64,000 nt of DNA from Panicum virgatum (Eukaryota; Streptophyta; Magnoliopsida; Poales; Poaceae). The notes under the pieces were generated by a model. It was not told the origin of the DNA. It was given only the letters and a program-made list of their open reading frames with translations, and did no database searches. Below, piece by piece: positions 23,539-35,924 of the stretch. The stretch covers positions 4,026,094-4,090,093 of the forward strand of contig NC_053142.1 of assembly GCF_016808335.1 (NCBI RefSeq). Direction: 5' to 3'. The position numbers were made by a program, and so were the translations under genes. The first letter of the stretch is position 1. Each line of letters opens with the position of its first letter.

Positions 23539-25923
23539 TTGTCAGTTTGTCTCGATAGATGTTCTTTGACTTACCATCTTCTTGTTGAACTTCTCATCAG
23601 CTTGGTCCCTGCTGTGCAAGAGCTCTGGAACGCTTGGGAGATCCACTTTCTGATCCTCCTAAGTCTTTCCCTGCAAGTCTTCCTCTTCCTGTTTGCAGGC
23701 ATGCGGAGGCGCAGTTCATCACGCGTCCTAAGCATAGTCCTATGGCTGGCCTACCTATCAGCGGACTCTGTTGCAATCTTTGTGCTCGGTCACCTCGCGG
23801 TTCGCGCGGGCGAGCCGGGGCACCAGCTCATGTCCTTCTGGGCGCCCTTCGTGCTCATCCACCTGGGCGGGCAGGACACCATCACCGCCTTCTCTCGGCA
23901 GGACAATGAGCTGTGGCTGCGCCACCTGCTGAACCTGGTCACCCAGGTAGTAGTCGCTGGCTACGTCGTGGCCAAGGCGTCTTGGCCGGACAGCCGGCTC
24001 AGGGTTGCCATGGTGCTCATGTTCCTCTCCGGGTGCTTCAAGTACGCGGAGCGTACGCTGTGCCTTTACTCCGCAAGCCCAGCGAGGCTCAGGTCACACA
24101 ATATTGGTATAATGTCACGGAAGCTACAGGCATTTCAGTGGTTTCTTAAGAAGGATAACGACTCTAGAGTTGTGGCTGATAACGACCTGACCCCAAGACA
24201 TATTTTTGATTATATGATGAAAGAAGCAACGAGTGAATCAAGCAGCAGTACTGACATCATGTCAGTGGATGCCCCCATCAATGAGACAGAGATCATTATT
24301 AAATATTTGGACAAACTACCAGACACTCACAAGGAGTTTCTGTCTAATCCAGATCGCTACGACCCCTATAAGTTTGTGGGAGCATGTCTGCTAGATTGGT
24401 ACGAAGGCCTCTACACCAAAAACCCATTTCGTCAATCCTTTTTTGAAATCTATCAGGAATGCCTTTATCCATTCTTCCGTGAATGCTTCCGTGATTGTCT
24501 CTATGGATGTCTCCGTAGTTGTCTTGGTGAAATCCGTGATTTCCTCCGTGATATCTTCCGTGACTGTGGACTTCCAAGCTGCAGTGTTGAGTTGTTGACA
24601 CTTTTAAGAGTTGTCTTCGAATCATCTTCTTGTCTTGTCTTTTTATCGTCCTCCTACCCCTGTTGCTACTATACCCTTTGTTCCAATATGTCTCAGCCCT
24701 AATAGCCCTTGTGCTCTTCATGGCATCTGAAAAGGGGGGCCATCTCCATACTAGCCAAACTGACATCACCGTGTCCTACATATTGCTTGTAGGAGCAATA
24801 TTCCTACTTCCTAGATGTGTCCTCTGTTATCATCTCCATCTTTTCCTTCATGGTCTCCAATCTTCGGGACAGCGGCGGCATGATCAAAAGTGCAATCTTT
24901 CGTGTAGCCAACTACATTCAGCAAGCTTGGAGTAGAAAACAGTGGTCCGAAGAGCTAGCACAATACAACATGATCAAGAGGCATGCCACCCAAGATACTT
25001 CAGGCATGGCATTCATCTGGCAATGGATCGGTAAGCTCTTGGGTTCCTGTGGCCTCGAGTTGTTTGATGTAACACACACACCCATGACCAAAGATAATAA
25101 TGCACCCATGAAGGAGTTCGTCCTTGCCAATCTGTTATACTCAGGAACAAAAAAAGAATGGAACATTGGTAGTTCCCGCGGCCATCTAGCAGTCCAGAAG
25201 TGGATGGTGAAAAACCATCATGATCCAAATTCTGCAGCGACAGGAAAAGTACTAGAGAAGATAATCACAAGTGGTCTTGATTTTCCAACAAGCGTGCTCA
25301 CCTGGCACATTGCAACAGACATTTGCTACTTCTGGGAAGGAGCCAGCACCTGCAGTTCTGGTGTTGAACTGAAGAAGCACAAGGAGATGAGCAGAGAACT
25401 GTCAAATTATTTAATGTACCTTGTCTTCAAGTGTGGTGTGATGCTTAGTAGCAACTCACAGATTGTGCATGATAAGGCACATGAGGAAATTTTGACAACT
25501 TTGTTTGAACATCAACAGAGTCAACAGGTTACTCTAGATGAGAAAACAACAGTCACGAAGATTTTTGAAGCTTTGAAGAAAAAATCGCTGGTTGGTACAC
25601 AGAAGAAACATGAAGAACCATCCGAGATAAAAGATAATGCTGCAGATAGTCATCTGCAGAAACTCTTGCAGAGCGCTCAAGCTACTACTTCTCCGGTGTT
25701 GCCCCATGCAGGCGAGGTGGCTCAGGCGCTCATTGACATCCAAGACGAAGCTAACCGTTGGGAGCTGATCGCCTCGGTATGGTCGGAGATGCTTTTCTAC
25801 ACTGCGCCTCGTTGCGGTTGTGCTTTCCACTACGAGCATCTAAGCACCGGTGGGGAATTCATCACCCATGTTCTCCTTCTCATGAAATTTCTAGGACCTT
25901 TTCTACCACCCCCTGGTGCTTGA
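23539..25923 (+). pseudogene. DUF4220/DUF594 membrane protein gene, frame-disrupted
   Basis: Grass-expanded family of unknown function with N-terminal membrane helices (DUF4220) and a short C-terminal DUF594 motif. The first part (23590-24590, one frame) holds VQELWNAWEIHFLILLSLSL, ADSVAIFVLGHL and a hydrophobic series. The expected continuation, PLFQYVSALIALVLFMASEK and a further helix, lies in another frame (about 24591-24820). The rest (from about 24830 to 25923) returns to the first frame and carries TSVLTWHIATDICYFWEG and the DUF594 part ELIASVWSEMLFYTAPRCG. Two compensating shifts and an in-frame TAA TAG at 24700 break the ORF. No in-frame ATG precedes the first helix; the nearest is at 23701. 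An Arg/Cys/Asp-rich run (24450-24580) is unusual for the family. Fragments of relatives lie at 28970, 42477 and 43411. Confidence 0.8.
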
Positions 25924-26244
25924 GCTTCACAAGCTGTGGCATTCTAGTCTTTACACGACAAAGCCATTCTTGGCTCCTTCCTACATATGATTTGTATATA
26001 TCTTGTATAAGTGCCAGTAACTCGTACTGGCTTTTTAAGTGTAGTCACCAAATGTAATAAGTTCCGAAATTCCATCTACTGTGTGCTAGGATGGAATAGA
26101 GACATGGACGGAACAATATAATTGTGCCTGTATTGTAAATTGAAGTTGCGTGCCATTTAAGATACTGTTACGTCTGTACTGTGATTTCATTCTTTATGAA
26201 GAGAACTGTTTGGATTAAAATATTATGACCATCTCGGTACCTAT
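25924..26244. other. 3' flank of the DUF4220 gene
   Basis: Non-coding AT-rich sequence; probably the 3' UTR of the preceding gene. Out-of-frame similarity to the end of the family (VLELHKLWHSS) directly follows the stop, suggesting a further shift at the C terminus. Confidence 0.35.
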
Positions 26245-28340
26245 TGTAACACCTCTGGTGTTAATCACCTACAATTGTGGCTAATCACAGCCATTAGTTT
26301 ATACCTACACGACAAACCACTAGGTAAACTTTGCTATCAATTTTTGTCAGTTTGGGCCGGACCGGTCCGACCGGTGTTGGATACCGGTCAGACCGGTTGA
26401 TCCGGGTGACCCACCCTCATTAAAACAGGTGGTCTCTCTCATTCTCTTCCTCACCTGTGCACTCTCCCTCTCTCTCAAGTTCACTCTCTCTTTCACTCTC
26501 GTACTCACCGCGCCCTCCCTCTCCCTAAAGCCCTAAACCTCAAATCCAACTCCCAACTTGATCTCAAGTCCTAGGGAGCTTCAAATCGGTGTGGGGAACC
26601 TTCTTCTCCACGTGCTCCTCCCAGGGGTGGCTTTGGTTTCAAGTTTTTGGTGCAAGATAAGTTTGCTCAAGGTACTCAAATTTGTTCAAGGTCCAATCTA
26701 TCTATTTAGGATGTTTTAAGTGATTTCTCTTGGTCAATCATCTCTATGTGTATCCCTTAACTAGGATCCAAAAGGGTTTTTGTAATTGGTGGGCTAGTCT
26801 TGGCACAACAAGGATTTTTGTTCTTGGTAGTATTAGGGCCGGGTAGGACCGGTCTAACTGGTTTGGTGCACCAATCTGACCGGTAGGGTTTTTGTTTTGG
26901 CAGAAAATGTACTTGCCGGAACTTCCAACGCTTTTATTTGGGTTAGCCGAGCACCCTTGCCGGGAACTTCTGGAACTTCCGATCAACCATTCCAGTGTCA
27001 TGGTCACCACCGATTTGACCGGTTTTGAAAACTGGTCTGACCGGTAGCGGTATCGCAGGTGGGGCTAGTAGTAGTAAGTTGGTGGAAATTGTTAGCCTTT
27101 GGTTTCGGTTATTGGTCACTTTGTAATTGTAAAATCTTATTGCATTCACGCATATCATATGCATATGTGTAGAAACCGCAATTGAGGAGATTGTGTACGA
27201 GGTGGTCGCACAGCCACAGGAGCAGCCGGCGCAAACTCAGGAGGAGATCCCCAAGAACTTGGCCCAAGGCCCAATTGACCCTAGCACTGAGCAGCAGCCA
27301 AAAGGCAAGCCCAGTGCATAACCTACTAATTTAAATTATGAATCATTATATATTTATTACTTGTGCATTGCATTTTTAAAAGTTGTTTGGAATCTTAGTT
27401 GCATGATCTCTAGGTTTCCTTGAGTCTTATACTAGTATGTGTAGGTCGATAGCACTGTCATGCTAAATAGGACTCAGTAGAAGTCGAGTGATTTCCTATC
27501 ACTCGCGAGTTATAGGATTCAATCATGTAACTTCCAGTTACTCATGAGATATAGGGTGTAGTTATATGTCAGCATATGAGTTATTAAATTCAAGATGGAA
27601 GAAAATGGAAATTGAGACCGGACGGGGATGATGAGGTGTAGGTATGGCAACAGGACATGGTTGCTGGTGTCTAGCCCCGTCTGTGTCGGTTAAGGCCCAT
27701 TCGTTGTCTGGCCCTGCTGATCGAGTTTGAATTGTACTAACCGCATGCCGGGAGTAGGAGGTAGTCGAAACTGGTAAGCCTAGTACTGCTTTGCTTCGAA
27801 AGTACAGGAACCCACACCTAACTCCTAGAGTAGTCGAGTGGCCGCAGAGAAAAGGGTTGCATGTATTACTTTTGGTGGTCTCTCATAAGGCTTGGCTGAC
27901 TATATGTTGTTGGGCTGGTTCCTGTAGTTCAAGGTGGGGAGGGGAATAGTTGGTGCGTATTGGTTAAGTCCTCATTGCAAGGTTAAATCATATCGATTCG
28001 CCGTCAGTCGCTCTCGGATATGAGCACCTTGATGGCAGCACCGAATCGTAGTATAATGAGATGGAACGTGGACTTATATGATGATAATTACACTGAATTG
28101 TTATTTAATACTCTACCATATTTGCTCTAGATATGCAAATATTAGCGGATGGTTAATCTACAGAGAATCTTGAGCTAAAATATTGAAAATAATGATCCAC
28201 TTTTAGTGTTTTTTCTGCAAAACAAACTACCAGCCAGAAAGTTTTGCATATGTAGATAGTGGACTAAGTATACCCATAGTCTATCAATCCGAGCACGGGT
28301 TGATAAACTAGTTTACACAATTTAGCAGGTGGATCTTTCA
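26245..28340 (+). mobile_element. LTR of the same family as 1139-4866, plus orientation
   Basis: Starts TGTAACACCTCTGGTGTTAAT, close to the reverse complement of the end of the 1139-4866 LTR. The match resumes at 28180-28330 (ATGATCCACTTTTAGT, GTGGACTAAGTATACCC, TTAGCAGGTGGATCTTTCA). The 5' part carries several ACCGGTCNGACCGG-like motifs (26350-26400, 26840-27050). At 27178-27320 there is an open stretch ending GCATAA. The two LTRs differ greatly in length (about 2.1 against 3.7 kb). No target duplication was found; the right border is by homology. Confidence 0.6.
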
Positions 28341-28515
28341 ACTTTTAAGTTGGGGTTCAGGTTCTTTCAATTCAAACTTGAACTCATAAAATGAAATTTG
28401 ATACATTTCAGCGTATAAAAAATGACTTTCTGCTAGATATATTTTGATGTGGAAATCTCATAATTACTTCCACGCAAGGCAATAGCTGGAATTGCCTCCG
28501 TCCCAGGGCCCTTGT

Positions 28516-28543
28516 TATTAATTAATTAATTAATTAATTAATC
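28516..28543. repeat. (TTAA)n microsatellite
   Basis: About six and a half uninterrupted TTAA/ATTA units. Confidence 0.9.
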
Positions 28544-28628
28544 AAAATTTCGTATGTTTTGTGTTGCATCATTGGGCTCTAACGAACTTATGATATGATG
28601 CACTCAGCAGCTCGGTGCCTGCTCTAAT

Positions 28629-28954
28629 GGCCCTGTTTAGTTACTTGTGATAATAAACAGTGATTCGTGCTAATCTTTATGCATGGGCAACTAAATGAAG
28701 TCTATTTGCAAAACCTCTTCACGGATGGGTGTAATTTTTCGCGACGAATCTAATGACAGTAATTAATCAATGATTGGCTACAGTGATGCTTTAGTAACCA
28801 TCCTCTAATCATGCGGTCAAAGGTCTCATTAGATTCTTTAGGGTTCCTAGCGCAGAGGTTGTGGAGTTAGTTTTGCAAACTGCCTTTATTTAATATCTTT
28901 AATTAATGATTATAGTTGCTACAGTTTTTAGCATATCACAAACCACACAGGGCC
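28629..28954. mobile_element. MITE with GGCCCTGT termini (left repeat copy)
   Basis: Left end GGCCCTGTTTAGTTA; right end reads, in reverse, GGCCCTGTGTGGTTTG. AAT flanks both sides. Length 326 bp, non-coding. The same insertion is present in the right repeat copy at 42136-42461, so it predates the duplication. Confidence 0.7.
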
Positions 28955-28969
28955 AATATAGATCTAGAA

Positions 28970-29400
28970 CCTGTGGGAGATCCACTGCCTGATTCCCATA
29001 ATATGATTAAGCCTTCTTTTGCAAGTCTTCGTCTTCCTCTTTGCGCGGGCGCATCCTGAGCACTGTTCTGTGGTTAGCCTACCTGTCAGCGGATTCGGTG
29101 GCCGTCTTGGTGCTCGGCCACCTTGCAGTCCACGCGAGCGAGACAGGCCACACTAGCTCATTCATGTTCTTCTGGCCACACTAGCTCGGACACCGTCACC
29201 GGGCGCCTTATCAAAGCAGGACAATGAGCTATGGACGCGCCACCTCTTAGACCTGGTCACCCAAGGATCAGTTGCCGCGTACCTTGTGGCCAAGGCATCT
29301 TGGTCAGATGGCCGGCTCAGGGCTGCCATGCTGCTCATATGTTTGTCTCTGGTCGCAACAACTACGTACAACGAGCGTAATCTGGATAGTTTGAAGCCGC
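28970..29400 (+). pseudogene. DUF4220 gene fragment (left repeat copy)
   Basis: Nucleotide similarity to 23630-24060 of the DUF4220 gene: GGGAGATCCACT, GCAAGTCTTCGTCTTCCTCTT, the ADSVAVLVLGHL-coding part and the GTGGCCAAGGCATCTTGG block. Frameshifts, deletions and a small internal duplication (GGCCACACTAGCTC twice, near 29148 and 29175) destroy the frame. It is a dead paralogue. Confidence 0.75.
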
Positions 29401-29921
29401 GTCACAGGCCGTTTAGGTGACACCATACCAGTGGGTCTCTATGACCTGCTATTACGTGAAAAAAATAGAAATAAAAAAAGTACAACAAGTGTCCCTCTTG
29501 CGAGTCCATTAAGCCTCAGGTCGGGTGCTCTGGATAGTTTGGGACATGTGGCACAGTTACTGCAAATACCCAAAAGTAGGAGTGCCAATGATTAACTCTT
29601 AGGGGCACCTCCAACCCTCTTTAGTTCAAAATTTTGTACTATTTCTTCAAAATAATATTTTATTTTAAAAAACTAGCGTTCTCCTAGTGACCCTTAAGGG
29701 CACCTCTAACCCTCTTCTTCAAAATAATATTACTTTATTTTGTGACCCAAGGGTTAATCCAAGATGTTTTGATCCAATCCTCCGTGCTTTTATTTTGTTT
29801 ATGTAATACTTCTATTCTATAGCACAATCTGAGTCTATTGAGATCCATATATTACTTTATTTTTAACATATATTGTTAAAATTATTTTTGAGTATATATA
29901 TTTGAGTCTACAAAAACGTTG

Positions 29922-30070
29922 ATTTGTCCCGGTTGGGAAACCGCTGTTGTCCCGGTTTCCCAACCGGGAACGCCTGTCCGGGACAAAAGGGGGTGCCCTT
30001 TTGTCCCGGGTGTGGCAACCGGGACAAAAGAGAACCTTTTGTCCCGGTTGGTAACACCAACCGGGACAAA
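29922..30070. repeat. CACTA left subterminal repeat cluster
   Basis: Five or more copies of TTGTCCCGG or its reverse complement, arranged as short hairpins (for example CCTTTTGTCCCGGTTGG facing CCAACCGGGACAAAA). In this superfamily such repeats bind the element's DNA-binding protein. Confidence 0.85.
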
Positions 30071-30535
30071 ATGTCTCTTTTTTTTTCATGTTTTTCTTTT
30101 CTCAATTCTTTTTCTATTTCAATTATACTTTTGCATTTCAATTAAACTTATGTATTGGAATTCAGTGTGTATGATCTCCACTAATATATACATATATATA
30201 TAGTTACTTATATAATATTTGTCCTAGATAGTTTTCATATATAAATTAATTCACTTATATATATATATGTATACACATATCTATACATGTGAATTCCTTT
30301 ACATATGAAAATATCTAGGACCAATATTATATAAATATATATATACACATATATATTATTGGAGTGCTTATATATATAATACATACATACTCCATCATAT
30401 TTGCATAGGTATATTCGTTCTTAATTACATAGTAGAATTCGCCTTTTGGAAATTTAATACATACATACATACTCATAAATAGAAATTTAATACATAGGCA
30501 CACATATATATTTACATAGTTATATTCGTTCTTAA

Positions 30536-33500
30536 TTACATATATACGCGTATATTGTCATATTTACTGTGATTGTCAATATTAGATATTCCATCATAGT
30601 AGAATTCGCCTTTTGGATCGAGGACTTGCTCAACAATAAATCCAGAGAATTGTTCTTGAATCGCCATAATCTTTTCCTCCGGTATGAGTTTATCGCGCAT
30701 CTCCCCGACCAATGGAAAAAGGGGATAATTAATTTCGACTAATTAAAATACGAGTTCAAATATTAACAAGTTTTTTACTTACTTCCTCCTCCCAATCTGT
30801 CCAGCCCTTTGGAGGACCTACCAGACCATGGATGTTCTCGCATATATAGTATGCGCACAATACAGTGCCTGGTTTCTGCCTCATACACTTTAAGAGAGAA
30901 GAAATTATCAGGTATTTACATGAATATATAATAAAACTAATGAATCGTGCAACGAATCATCCAAGCGCGTACCGGAAAATCTGTATTGATCTTCAATTCC
31001 TTGTCAAATTTGCCTGGATGATTTTTAGCGAATTCTTTCCAAACCCTGTGCATGATTAGAACAATTATAGTCAAGTAACAAAGTGATTCAAATTATCGGT
31101 CATGGACGGAGTAGTGGTAGAATTACTTTTTCATCATGTTAAGAAGATTTTCGTATTGTTCTGGAGGTCTCCTCAATGAGTCCATAACCATGAGTAGGCT
31201 CTTCTCGGGAATTATGACAATTAGGACAAAGTGTTCACTGCAAGATTATACGGAGGCAGTTCTTGGTAGTTAAGGTTTAAACAATTCGATTATAGAATAG
31301 AAAGAGTTAGACGGAAGGAATCACTCACGCAAAGTTGTAAGGAAACAATATCATTTGCTTGTTGTGATGAACGCTTATGTACTTGAACAAGTTTTGGAAT
31401 ATGTCATCGGGATTGTCCCGTAGAAGCCTCCAATTACAAGTAATTGGGTCGATGAAGCCGAGGTGAGAGTATCCCTTTCTTCTGCAAGTATGTATCTCCA
31501 TTCTACATGATACCGAATAAATCAAGAGATCAGTATGTTGAGATCATGCAAAACAATACGTAAGGAGAGTAAAATACTTACAGAACCCACAAGCCGACCA
31601 TAGAGATGTCGAGGGCCTCCTGATGGAATAGTTGGTAAATTTCTTCCCAGTTTATCCATATAATGGCCTCCCCCCGTAAGAAATCGTCATCTTTAATCTT
31701 TGCGCCCTGCATGAAGATGCAATCGGCCATCGCACGCATGTAGTGCTGGTGCAGCTTATACATTTGCGTTGGAAGCACAGACACTACTTCGGGGGGTACA
31801 AGAGTTTTGCCGATCTCAAACGTCCATTTGACGACCATATCGGCCTTTGGAATATCTTCTCCCCCTGCAATCTGAGCGGCCGTCAGGTTTGATTCTTTCA
31901 GAAATGTAACAAAGTCTTGTTCTTGCGTCGTCTGTCCCACTACGAGAGGCTCTATTGATTGTTTCTTTTGGGCTCCGAGCTGTGGAACGTCGGACGACGA
32001 CGACTTTGATTGTCTCTTTTTTTTCTCAGTAGTTTTGATAATTGTGCGTTCGTAGTCTGAAGGGGGGTCTCTCGGAATGAATTTTCTCTTATTTGCTTCG
32101 CACATTCCCTTAAAAAATTTCAAATCTATCGGATTTATGACTTTCTCGGGCTCCGGCTTCGGCTTCGGCTTGAAGTGCTCTTTAACTCTTTCTTGAGTTA
32201 TCCGATCGCATTCTTCAAGGCTCATGTCCCAGGGTTTAATAGGAGCCTCCTTGGTTTTCTTCTTCTTTTCCTTCTTCTTTGGAGGCTCCCTAGCCGGTGC
32301 AGCTACCTTCTTTGCCGGCGGCCGTTTCTGCTTCTTTGCCGGCGGCGGAGGGGGTGACCATGGAGGCGACGGTGACGCTTGAGTGTTCATCGGCGCATGA
32401 GATGATGGTGATGGAGAATGTGCCGGTGAACCTTGCCGAGACAGTGCTGCCCTTGGGGAGTTTTGCGGAGATGCCGGTCTTGGAGAGGCATGCTGAGATG
32501 CCGGTCTTGGTGTTTGATCATCCGACTTTAGGACAATGTAGCGCTTATCCCATAGGATGTAGCCATGAATGGCTTCTGCTAGTGTCCTCTCCCCATCGCC
32601 TCCAGGAATATCAAGCTCGAGCGTCTCCCAACCCTGGCACACCTGCTCCACGCCAACTCTTGTGTATCTAGGCGGAATTTGCTGCCCGTGGTACACGTCG
32701 CCTGGTTCGGTTGGCATGGCGGTACCGTACGCAACAGTGAACATTAAGTTCTTAACGGCAGTCTGCAGGTCACAAGGTGTCCGGTGGGTGATCTCATCCA
32801 CTGGAAATCGCTGCGGGGCCGACGCTTCAACTGCGGCCTGGATCCCCGTGGGCTCGGCGGCGGCGACGTCTGTGGAAGCGCAACTGCTATTCCGCTGAGA
32901 CAGGTGATCGGCTGCGACACTAGGCTCTGGAGGCAACGTTTGCGCTTGCTGTTGCTGGCTCATTGCTACGGCCACTTGGCGTTGAACCTCTTCCTCCAGT
33001 CTTTGATCGTGTGACATGAGCCGTTCCTCTAGCCTTCGCAGGTGCTCCCGCTCATCATTCTTTCTTCTTTGCCGGCTTCTATATGAATCAATGTAATCCC
33101 TGAACCCATACTTCCACGGAACCACGCCTTTGCCTCTTGTGCGGCCCGGATGCTCTGGATTCCCAAGGGCGTAAGTCAGCTCGTCCCTCTCTCTATCCGG
33201 CTGGAATGTTCCCTCGGCCGCTGCTTGTATGGCCTCCTGTAGTCTCTGGGCTTCTCGCTGGATGTTTGGCCCATAGATGCAGTCACCAGTCAATGGGTCC
33301 AAGCTTCCCCCGTGACCATAAAACCAGGTCCTTGACCTTTCAGGCCAGTTCATGGTCGCAGGTTGGATGCCTCTGTCAAGCAGATCCTGCTCCATCTTCT
33401 CCCATTTGGGTACTGCAAGCTTGTAGCCTCCTTGGCCTAGAGTGTGATGGTACACTTTCTTCGAGGCGTTGTCTTTGGCCTTCTGCACCTTCTGAAGCCC

Positions 33501-34234
33501 AAGCTCTGAAGACTTGTATTCCACAAATGCATCCCAGTGATCCCTGAGCTTTTCGAGCTCGCCGGTAAATACGGGTGTGGTCCCGGTCTTGATATATTTC
33601 TTCGTCAAAATTTTCTTAAATGATCGCAGTTGTTCGGCCATCTTACTCAGGGTCCAGCGCTTGCATATCTCTTCGGATTCAGCTGGAACCGTGAAGTTTT
33701 TCTTAAGCTCCCGCCAGCACCATTCTTTTTCTCTTTCGGGTACCGCATCCCGTTCCTCGCTTGGATTGGAAGCTTTCCAGAGCCTGAAGCTGATCGGGAT
33801 GTGGTCCCTGACAATACATCCGGATTGTCTTATGAATTTTTTGGCGGCAGCTTCTGGAGCGATCGGTTCGCCATCTGGACCAACTTCCGTTATAATGAAC
33901 CGCCCTTCCAGTTTTTTTGTTGGGCCTCGCTTCGTCTTTTTCTGCTACGACGATGATCCAGACGGCTATAAAAAACATTCATAGTATTCATATAGATTCA
34001 GATGAAAATATGATTGTCACTACAAATAATTATAGTTGTGATATGTACATTAGCACTTTATTCAGCAGCAGCGTCATCCTGAATAGATGGTGCCTCAATT
34101 CCATCACCGGACATATTCAAATATATGTCGGTATTGCTGCCATCATCAGCTTGTTCAGCGACATCTCCTTGAACTTCGCCAATCATATTCAACAAGAACT
34201 GTTCGTCTTCCGCGTCTGTGTGTCGCGGGTCCAT
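30536..34234 (-). CDS. CACTA second gene (TNPA position) with C-terminal Ulp1-like protease
   Basis: Multi-exon gene. A candidate first exon begins near 34234 (MDPRHTDAEDEQFLLNMIG). The main exon runs from about 33945 to 31582 and holds GRFIITEVGPDGEPIAPEAA, a plant transposase_24-like part (TWFYGHGGSLDPLTGDCIYG), a coiled-coil near HLRRLEERLMSHDQ, and Pro/Lys-rich linkers. Four to five short exons follow (31502-31329, 31237-31137, 31045-30973, about 30905-30782 and 30716-30536). They encode ILFPYNFA-SEHFVLIVIIP, LLMVMDSLRRP and GTVLCAYYIC, that is the His, Asp and Cys of a C48/Ulp1-type cysteine protease, then IPEEKIMAIQEQFSGFIVEQ. Splice sites are GT-AG where checked. The first splice was not resolved. 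Function in transposition is unproven; a regulatory or SUMO-protease role is inference. Confidence 0.75.
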
Positions 34235-34486
34235 CGTAACTAAAATATGAATACAAATAAAACCCTTAAAAAATTATCTAAATAATCCACATATTTGCGA
34301 GCATTTGACTAAGTACCGATCGATGGACGAGGTCGAGTAATATTCTCTAAGTAATTCAAGAAATGAACTTGAAATATTCTATCGATAATTTCACTAAGTA
34401 CCGATCGATGGATGAGGTCGAGAAATATTTCACTAAGTAATTCAAGAAATATACATGAAATATTTAAAAGAAATTTAAACTCACTT

Positions 34487-34518
34487 TACACATACATACA
34501 TACATACATACATACATT
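34487..34518. repeat. (CATA)n microsatellite
   Basis: About seven CATA units inside the CACTA element, between its two genes. Confidence 0.9.
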
Positions 34519-35924
34519 ATTCATACATTTAAAAATTTGTAAATATACCTTTATTTACACAACAAATTATAATTTCACTCTTAACAACAAATTATGATTT
34601 CACTCTAAATAACATGAACTCTAAATTATGATTTCAAATTATGAGCATGTCCCAAAGTTACATGAGTGTAGCTTCCTAGCTACTGAAAATGAGCCATAAT
34701 TGGTCGACGATGTCGATCTCAGTGCTGCAAACACTCGACACACTCTGAAAACTAAAAATTAAAGAACATTGTTGAACTATACAGAGGCAGGAGCTTCCCA
34801 ACGTAGCGAGAGGTTCTGGGGTTCAATGGAATGGAGAAGGTGTTGAGGGGACTCTCGTAGTAGGACGATCTTTTAGGAGATGAAACCTCGGTGTCAAATG
34901 CAGTGGGATTCGGCCTTTCTCCAGTATGATTCCATCTATTTTTAGGTACAGGCAGCTTTAGTAGTTTATGTACCAGGCTGCTGCATTACTTTTACCTTTT
35001 AGGTATAACAAATGTATTGTTGAATGATTGATCGCTCTTATACTAGTTTACCATGCTTCTTAGTACACAATTCTCGTAATTTTCTAGACCTTCATTGATC
35101 CTGTACAATGCTAAATTAACCATATAATTTGCTACTTTCTTTGAATTGTGCCGATTTCATCAGGTTCTTTTGTTGTGGTTGATTTTATGGACTTAGGTCT
35201 AAGTAGCACGAAACTAAAAGTTTTTTTATTAGTAAATGTTATAGAAAATTTATGGATCCATGTTACTTACTTGCCAAGAGTTTTCTTTCTAGTAAATCGA
35301 AGTCAGCAATTTACGTCAATTAAGTTGGACCCTGAATGTTATTATAGTAAATTCATAGATTCATGTCAATTACTTATCAATAATTTTTCTCTCATGCAAA
35401 TCATAATTAGAAAGTTATGTTAGTCATTGTTGTGGTACTGTAAGTTTGACAGATGATTTACACGGTGCATTTGTGTCGATCCGTGAGCTTATTTCCTTCC
35501 ATTTCCTATTTGTGACAGATGATTTAAGTCAGATTCAGGGTGAACACTATAATAGTTTTGTGAAGCCTCATTTCCTATTTGATGACCAAGCATCAATGCA
35601 CCTACATTTGAGAGCATGCAGCAGACAAGCATGGTGATTCTGTTAGTGCTCTGTGTTGGAGGGGACGAGATCGAGCTCTACCTTTGGGTACGCGGCGTGG
35701 GCTGGGATGGCCTGTAGCGGCGGGTTGACGGCGAGCAGGGGATGGTGGCGAGGGCGGTACGGCGGCGGCGGTGGCTCTGGGCGGCGGCGTGAGGTCGGGG
35801 CTCTGGGCGGCGGCGACGTCGATGGCGGCGGTGCTCGGCTCGCGCGGTGGGGGGAGCAGGACGGGCGCAGATGAGAAACCAAGTGTTAGGAGAAGGGTGA
35901 AGGAGGAAGGAAATATATGGGGGG
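34519..35924. other. CACTA interior without a supported gene
   Basis: AT-rich to 35600, then a GC-rich block (35650-35880) encoding only Pro/Arg-rich low-complexity ORFs. The pattern of GC-rich leader followed by TTTTGTCCCGG repeats resembles the 5' end of a CACTA element and may be a second element's remnant. Confidence 0.4.

Larger units (their letters stand above)
28615..29903. repeat. 1289-bp direct repeat, left copy (flanks CACTA)
   Basis: Matches 42122-43410 without gaps (both 1289 bp, offset 13507) with roughly ten substitutions seen by eye. It contains a MITE (28629-28954) and a decayed DUF4220 fragment (about 28970-29400). It ends ATATATATTT exactly at the CACTA left border. Confidence 0.95.

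Noticed and set aside
29162..29371. 69-codon minus-strand ORF, identical at 42669-42878
   Set aside because: Same sequence in both because the 1289-bp repeat is duplicated; it is the antisense of the DUF4220 fragment.
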